Source: Fasciolopsis buskii (Eukaryota > Platyhelminthes > Trematoda > Plagiorchiida > Fasciolidae). Taken from it: a DNA stretch of 64,000 nucleotides. Below, piece by piece: positions 60,282 through 64,000 of this stretch. Where the stretch lies: contig LUCM01008008.1 in the NCBI GenBank assembly GCA_008360955.1, positions 1-64,000 on the forward strand, in the 5' to 3' direction. The notes under the pieces were generated by a model. The model saw nothing but the letters and a program-made list of their open reading frames with translations. It made no database searches and was not told the DNA's origin. Numbering within the stretch: position 1 is the first letter of the stretch; every line of letters begins with the position of its first letter. The position numbers and the translations under genes were made by a program.

Positions 60282-60925
60282 ACTGATATCACATGGTGAA
60301 TTATTTCATAAAACACCTACCACTAACACATCAAATAGCCAAGCTCAGTAGGTCATGTCCAAAGCCGTCGTCGTAATTAGGCTACCCGCAAAGAAGTCAT
60401 CTATCGGTAGGGGTCGATTGCTTGCGCTATCGGCCCATGGCCGCACAACTTGGGAGCCCAACAGACCGGTGGGTTGCGTCTCATTCCCACTGATCTTGAG
60501 TGACGGTACTGGGTGAAAACCGAATGCGTGAAATTGTTCTTCATATGGTACCAACACTCACCTCATCACTAGGAAGACATGGAAGCACTGCATAGTTGTT
60601 TCATCCTTGTTAGTCTCCTCACACAGCACAATCTATACGTGGCAATGGACAGCCGTGCACCGGCAACTCTTATCCGCACAAATCAACAACGCATCGGTTC
60701 TGTCATGTGATGGAAATTGCTAGCAGCCAAAGACTAAGGCTTTCGGTTAGAAACCGTTCTCTGCGGGTCTGAGTTTCACATTTAGGGAACAGTAGATGTG
60801 CATTGCGGATGGTTCCTAACAGGAGAAAAGAGATATACAGCCCTCCTGTTGTCCCTTAATGATTAGTTGAGCGTTGGTACTACATGATGAATAATTTCGT
60901 GAACCGCATAATCTCCGACTACCAG
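60282..60925 (+). repeat. Cluster of family 1 fragments in both orientations
   Basis: 60282-60335 is a plus-strand tail running head-to-tail into the 5' segment of another unit (60336-60440, TAGGTCATGTCCAAAGCC). 60545-60610 is a minus-oriented body fragment; 60800-60925 is a plus-oriented body and end fragment. The cluster shows both tandem and fold-back arrangement of the family. Confidence 0.7.
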
Positions 60926-61766
60926 CGCTCAAAACCAGAAAATCGGTTAAGCTGAACTTCTGTCTCCTTCATGGCTTGTGCAGACACGGTATTATCGCAA
61001 ATCAGGATCGCGCTGGGACTGGGCCGATGTTGTGCAATCACTTATCGTTTAATCAATCCACACCGATCCAAAATCTTGTTGCTTACATTTACACTCTCAT
61101 GTCAACTCTCTAGCGTCGCTCTCATGAGTTTCGTTGTTGATCTAGCTGACACGCCTAACAGACAAAGTTGTCCAGGGCTAGTGAATTTTCACCCAGATAT
61201 CCACGGTACAGATAAAAGATAATTCAGGCACCCTATTATGGGAGCAGACACACGCGCAGACAGCTCGTCGTCCAAATTGATAGATCACGGTCACTCGCTC
61301 CAGTGGCACAAATCCTCGGTTCTGCCCGTGTCCGGGTTCGTCAACCGTTATTTCTGATCATGTCAAAATTCACAATCTAAAACTACTCGGCTAACGGATT
61401 AGTAAGCGGACATTACACCAGCACCGAATGAAAAAAGTAAAGTCATTGTCAGTTTCACTAATATCAAACTAACACATCATTAGACAAGTTGCAACACCCA
61501 AAGCATTGACTAGTGGTCCTGTTTCGACTGACCTGTGGTGAATTCAGTCGCAAATGTGTTCCATCAGTGACTCGGGGCGATAAAACAAGGAAACTCAAAG
61601 TGTTGCTTGCGTTTTTCATAAACAAGTGTTTATTTGGGTGGGAAAATAAAACTTGCCGGAAAACACAAAACCGGTTTGGCGACTACTGCTGTTCATCAAC
61701 TATGCTTTTCCGGTAATCAACCCCAAACACCCCTTAATCTTGTTTATCCTATTGTTGAATTTTCAG
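60926..61766. other. Possible LINE 5' fragment and intergenic sequence
   Basis: AAATCAGGATCGCGCTGG at about 61000 resembles about 20676-20693, at the front of the 21-24 kb LINE. The 67-codon plus frame at 61513-61716 is Cys- and Lys-rich but unsupported. Confidence 0.35.
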
Positions 61767-61873
61767 TGCTGTCTGACTTGAGCCGTGAGGATGCATGGAA
61801 GGAAAATTCCGTTGAGAATCCCAACTGTGATTTGTCCTTCTCTTCTCTTTTTTCATTCTGCTCAACTCCCTAG
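61767..61873 (+). CDS. Candidate exon, unknown protein
   Basis: A TTGAATTTTCAG acceptor precedes a frame reading LSDLSREDAWKENSVENPN, ending at TAG 35 codons later. It may pair with the terminal exon candidate at 62.5 kb, but no donor in the right phase is clear. Confidence 0.3.
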
Positions 61874-62461
61874 ACCGTGTCCTGCGTGAGCAGTTTCAGA
61901 TCAACGCCCGTGACCAGTTACATCTGCTTTTTTCTCACTAGGGATCTGTGGGATCACTGAAACCCCAAAAAACCTGCAAAATGTTAAGACTGAGGCAATG
62001 AATACAATTCAACACCTGAGAAACAAGGTGACACCATTTGATGTCTACAGTCCGGTGGTCTAGGAACGGTGAACTTGAGAACTGTGATATACTCCGACGG
62101 CCAAGTGCATTTGTTTCTGTTCACGAGTGTTAGGATTCTTATACTTTGTTAATCGGGTAATTCGGGCAGATGGAGTTCATTTATCCCTGGTTGCAATGTG
62201 GTTACAGTGAACAGAGCGAATAACAAGGTGATACATTCGTACACTAAATTATTATCATGTTTAGACAGGTCAATAGTAAATTGTCGTCTGGCGTATACTT
62301 TTCAGTTTTGGTGCAATATAACCTTAGTTTATATTTGAGTTGTACTGGTGTGTTTTGGCTTGCTTAAGTGCAACTGAAAGTGAGCTTATTCGTCCAGTTT
62401 TGTGCCCTCTAACTGAACCTAGTGAGCCAACTAACGCATGGATTATTTTTATTCACAACAG

Positions 62462-62709
62462 TCTCTCAACTCCACAATCGATTTGGAAATGGAGTTCTTC
62501 TGGATAAATTGCCAACTACCGTTCACCCGAATTCTCCTCCAAGTAACATGTCCTTTCTCTCACGATCCAATGACGAATTGTTTCATTCTACGAAGCATTC
62601 GATCTTAGCATACGTCGCTTGGATACCCGCTAACGGAAACGTGAAGGTTTCAACGAACACGCACAAAGACACGAACGCAAGTACACGTACATCCCGTTTG
62701 GTCTGTTGA
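62462..62709 (+). CDS. Candidate terminal exon, unknown protein
   Basis: A strong acceptor (TTTTTATTCACAACAG) is followed by about 82 codons ending in TGA. It includes NRFGNGVLLDKLPTTVHPN and HSILAYVAWIPANGNVKVS, with a Thr/Asn-rich end. No family recognised. Confidence 0.45.
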
Positions 62710-63439
62710 GTTTACAACAAATGTTTTGACTTACACCTCGATTGGTTGGAGGAGTGGAAAATAAAAGTGCATAAATTGGCACAAGGAAACTTGAAAGTAT
62801 CTAACTTAACAACTTACCCTAACATTCGTCTGAGGTTACGCATAATCAGACTCCAACGTGAGCCCTAGATACTTTCAGGTGAAAGCAAGCCGATCGAACA
62901 GAGACGGACTTTAAATAAACTGAGCATGATGCAACGATTGCCACATTCCAACATGAACTTCCGACAGGAAGTGATGAAGTGTGTACTCTGGTCATGTGAA
63001 TGCGACGTGATGCCAGGATGCAAAAAGCGGTGTAGTACAATGTTTAAGTGTAACGCTTCACTCCGTTTTTATGCGTCGTTATGACTAAACAGTAGTGACT
63101 CAGGGAGGCAGGCCACAGCCACCCAAAAGCTTACGAACGGAAAAATGAACGACAACCGTGTGGGTCGAATCAATGCTGTTCATCTCCAAGAGCTGTCAAG
63201 CTAACCCATTGGCCAATGCCAGTGTCAAAATGGCAAAGCACCTCTTCATGCCCACCAATGTTGAATGTGTAGATGTGTGTAGATGGAATTTTTAGTGCTT
63301 TATAACGGAAGGATACTGATGGGTCAGGTCTCTGCTTCTATTTCACAACAGGCACAGTTTTGACAGAAAGCCCCTAAAATCATATGACAAGGAGACTACG
63401 GACAAACGGAAATACCTCGAGTGGAAGGACACCTCTGAC
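62710..63439. other. Intergenic, no gene recognised
   Basis: Only a 64-codon minus frame (62846-63040) without motif. Confidence 0.4.
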
Positions 63440-63680
63440 TGCAGCATTTAGCCATATCGCCTGTTACCTTCAGCCCCCAAACCCGACAATCTAACTTTAT
63501 CTACTCAATACAATCTGTTGGTTAAGATTTTCATATCCTTTCTTCAATTCGTGGACTGACAACTGTGGCCCACCCTCCAGCACTCACCCACCATATAGGG
63601 TGTCAACTTTGGGGCACGCGAGACACGTGTCCAAACCACCTTAAGTTACGCAAACCCAATGCGAGTTCGAATAGCCGAGA
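63440..63680 (-). mobile_element. Decayed RTE-type LINE C-terminal segment, antisense
   Basis: On minus, NLRWFGHVSRVP fits the conserved LRWLGHV motif after RTE reverse transcriptases. After stops and frame changes, VDKVRLSGLGAEGNRRYG fits the following RLPGWGPRD-type block. Several stops show it is inactive. It is a different insertion from the 21-24 kb LINE. Confidence 0.55.
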
Positions 63681-64000
63681 TCTGAGGCCCAGTACTCTAT
63701 CCTTAACCAAAGCTTAGCTAATACAGTCAGTCCTCATACTCTGGCAAATGTACAAAGACATCGTTGTTTAAACACCGATTGTTTTCATGCATCCTCTTTT
63801 CCCAATAGCCCTGTTGGGAAGTGTAAATCCAGGTGAGTTACACATTCGTCTCCATCTTCTCAGTGATCCTGTGGCTGCGTCGGGGATGCATTTTGCCAGA
63901 TCCAGCTATAAAATATTGCTGTGAAATTGGATTGACCCAAAGCCGAACCTACTGCTTAGGCGGAAAGAACTGCATGAATTAAAGAGGTTTGATTACTTCC

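Overview
The window looks like nuclear DNA of a parasitic flatworm, most likely a digenean trematode (fluke). The evidence is a casein kinase II alpha gene with five tiny introns (41-51 nt) and one 1.2-kb intron, RTE-type LINE fragments on both strands, tRNA-derived SINE-like repeats, and many short, widely spaced exon-like open frames. I cannot place it to species. No rRNA, CRISPR, operon or bacterial signal was seen.

Layout. 1-49 is a TA microsatellite. 1707-4150 (+) holds the only gene I recognise with certainty, a complete seven-exon CK2 alpha catalytic subunit of 351 aa. Its last intron carries an antisense reverse-transcriptase fragment. 4151-10088 is intergenic, with a SINE-like element near 8.1-8.3 kb and a 33-bp hairpin near 5.5 kb. 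10089-10336 is a small element with terminal inverted repeats. 10364-15430 and 15441-20630 are two noisy copies of the same 5.1-kb sequence on either side of a 10-N gap, best explained as an unmerged contig overlap. 20900-24038 is a badly frameshifted RTE-type LINE (endonuclease, reverse transcriptase, C-terminal segment) ending in (TGA)20.

24-50 kb is mostly repeats and isolated exon candidates. It includes a second copy of the inverted-repeat element (29753-30045), an antisense LINE tail (about 34 kb), minus-strand exon candidates (38.6-40.5, 44.5-46.3 kb), a 98-99% identical 449-bp inverted duplication (43558-44751), and a 477-N gap that starts inside a repeat copy. 50.8-57.4 kb (+) is the densest coding-like region: a chain of exon-like frames, four of which join in frame with GT/AG signals into a 223-aa model of unknown function. 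58.9-59.7 kb carries an unrecognised minus-strand gene. The right end has more repeat copies, a terminal exon candidate (62462-62709, +) and another antisense LINE remnant (63.4-63.7 kb).

Apart from CK2 alpha the host genes are unidentified. The main story is repeat biology: one composite repeat of about 0.41 kb with an internal Pol III-like promoter, a second tRNA-headed SINE-like family, one inverted-repeat family, RTE LINEs, and assembly artefacts linked to them. Exon boundaries outside CK2 alpha are inferences from reading frame and splice consensus only.
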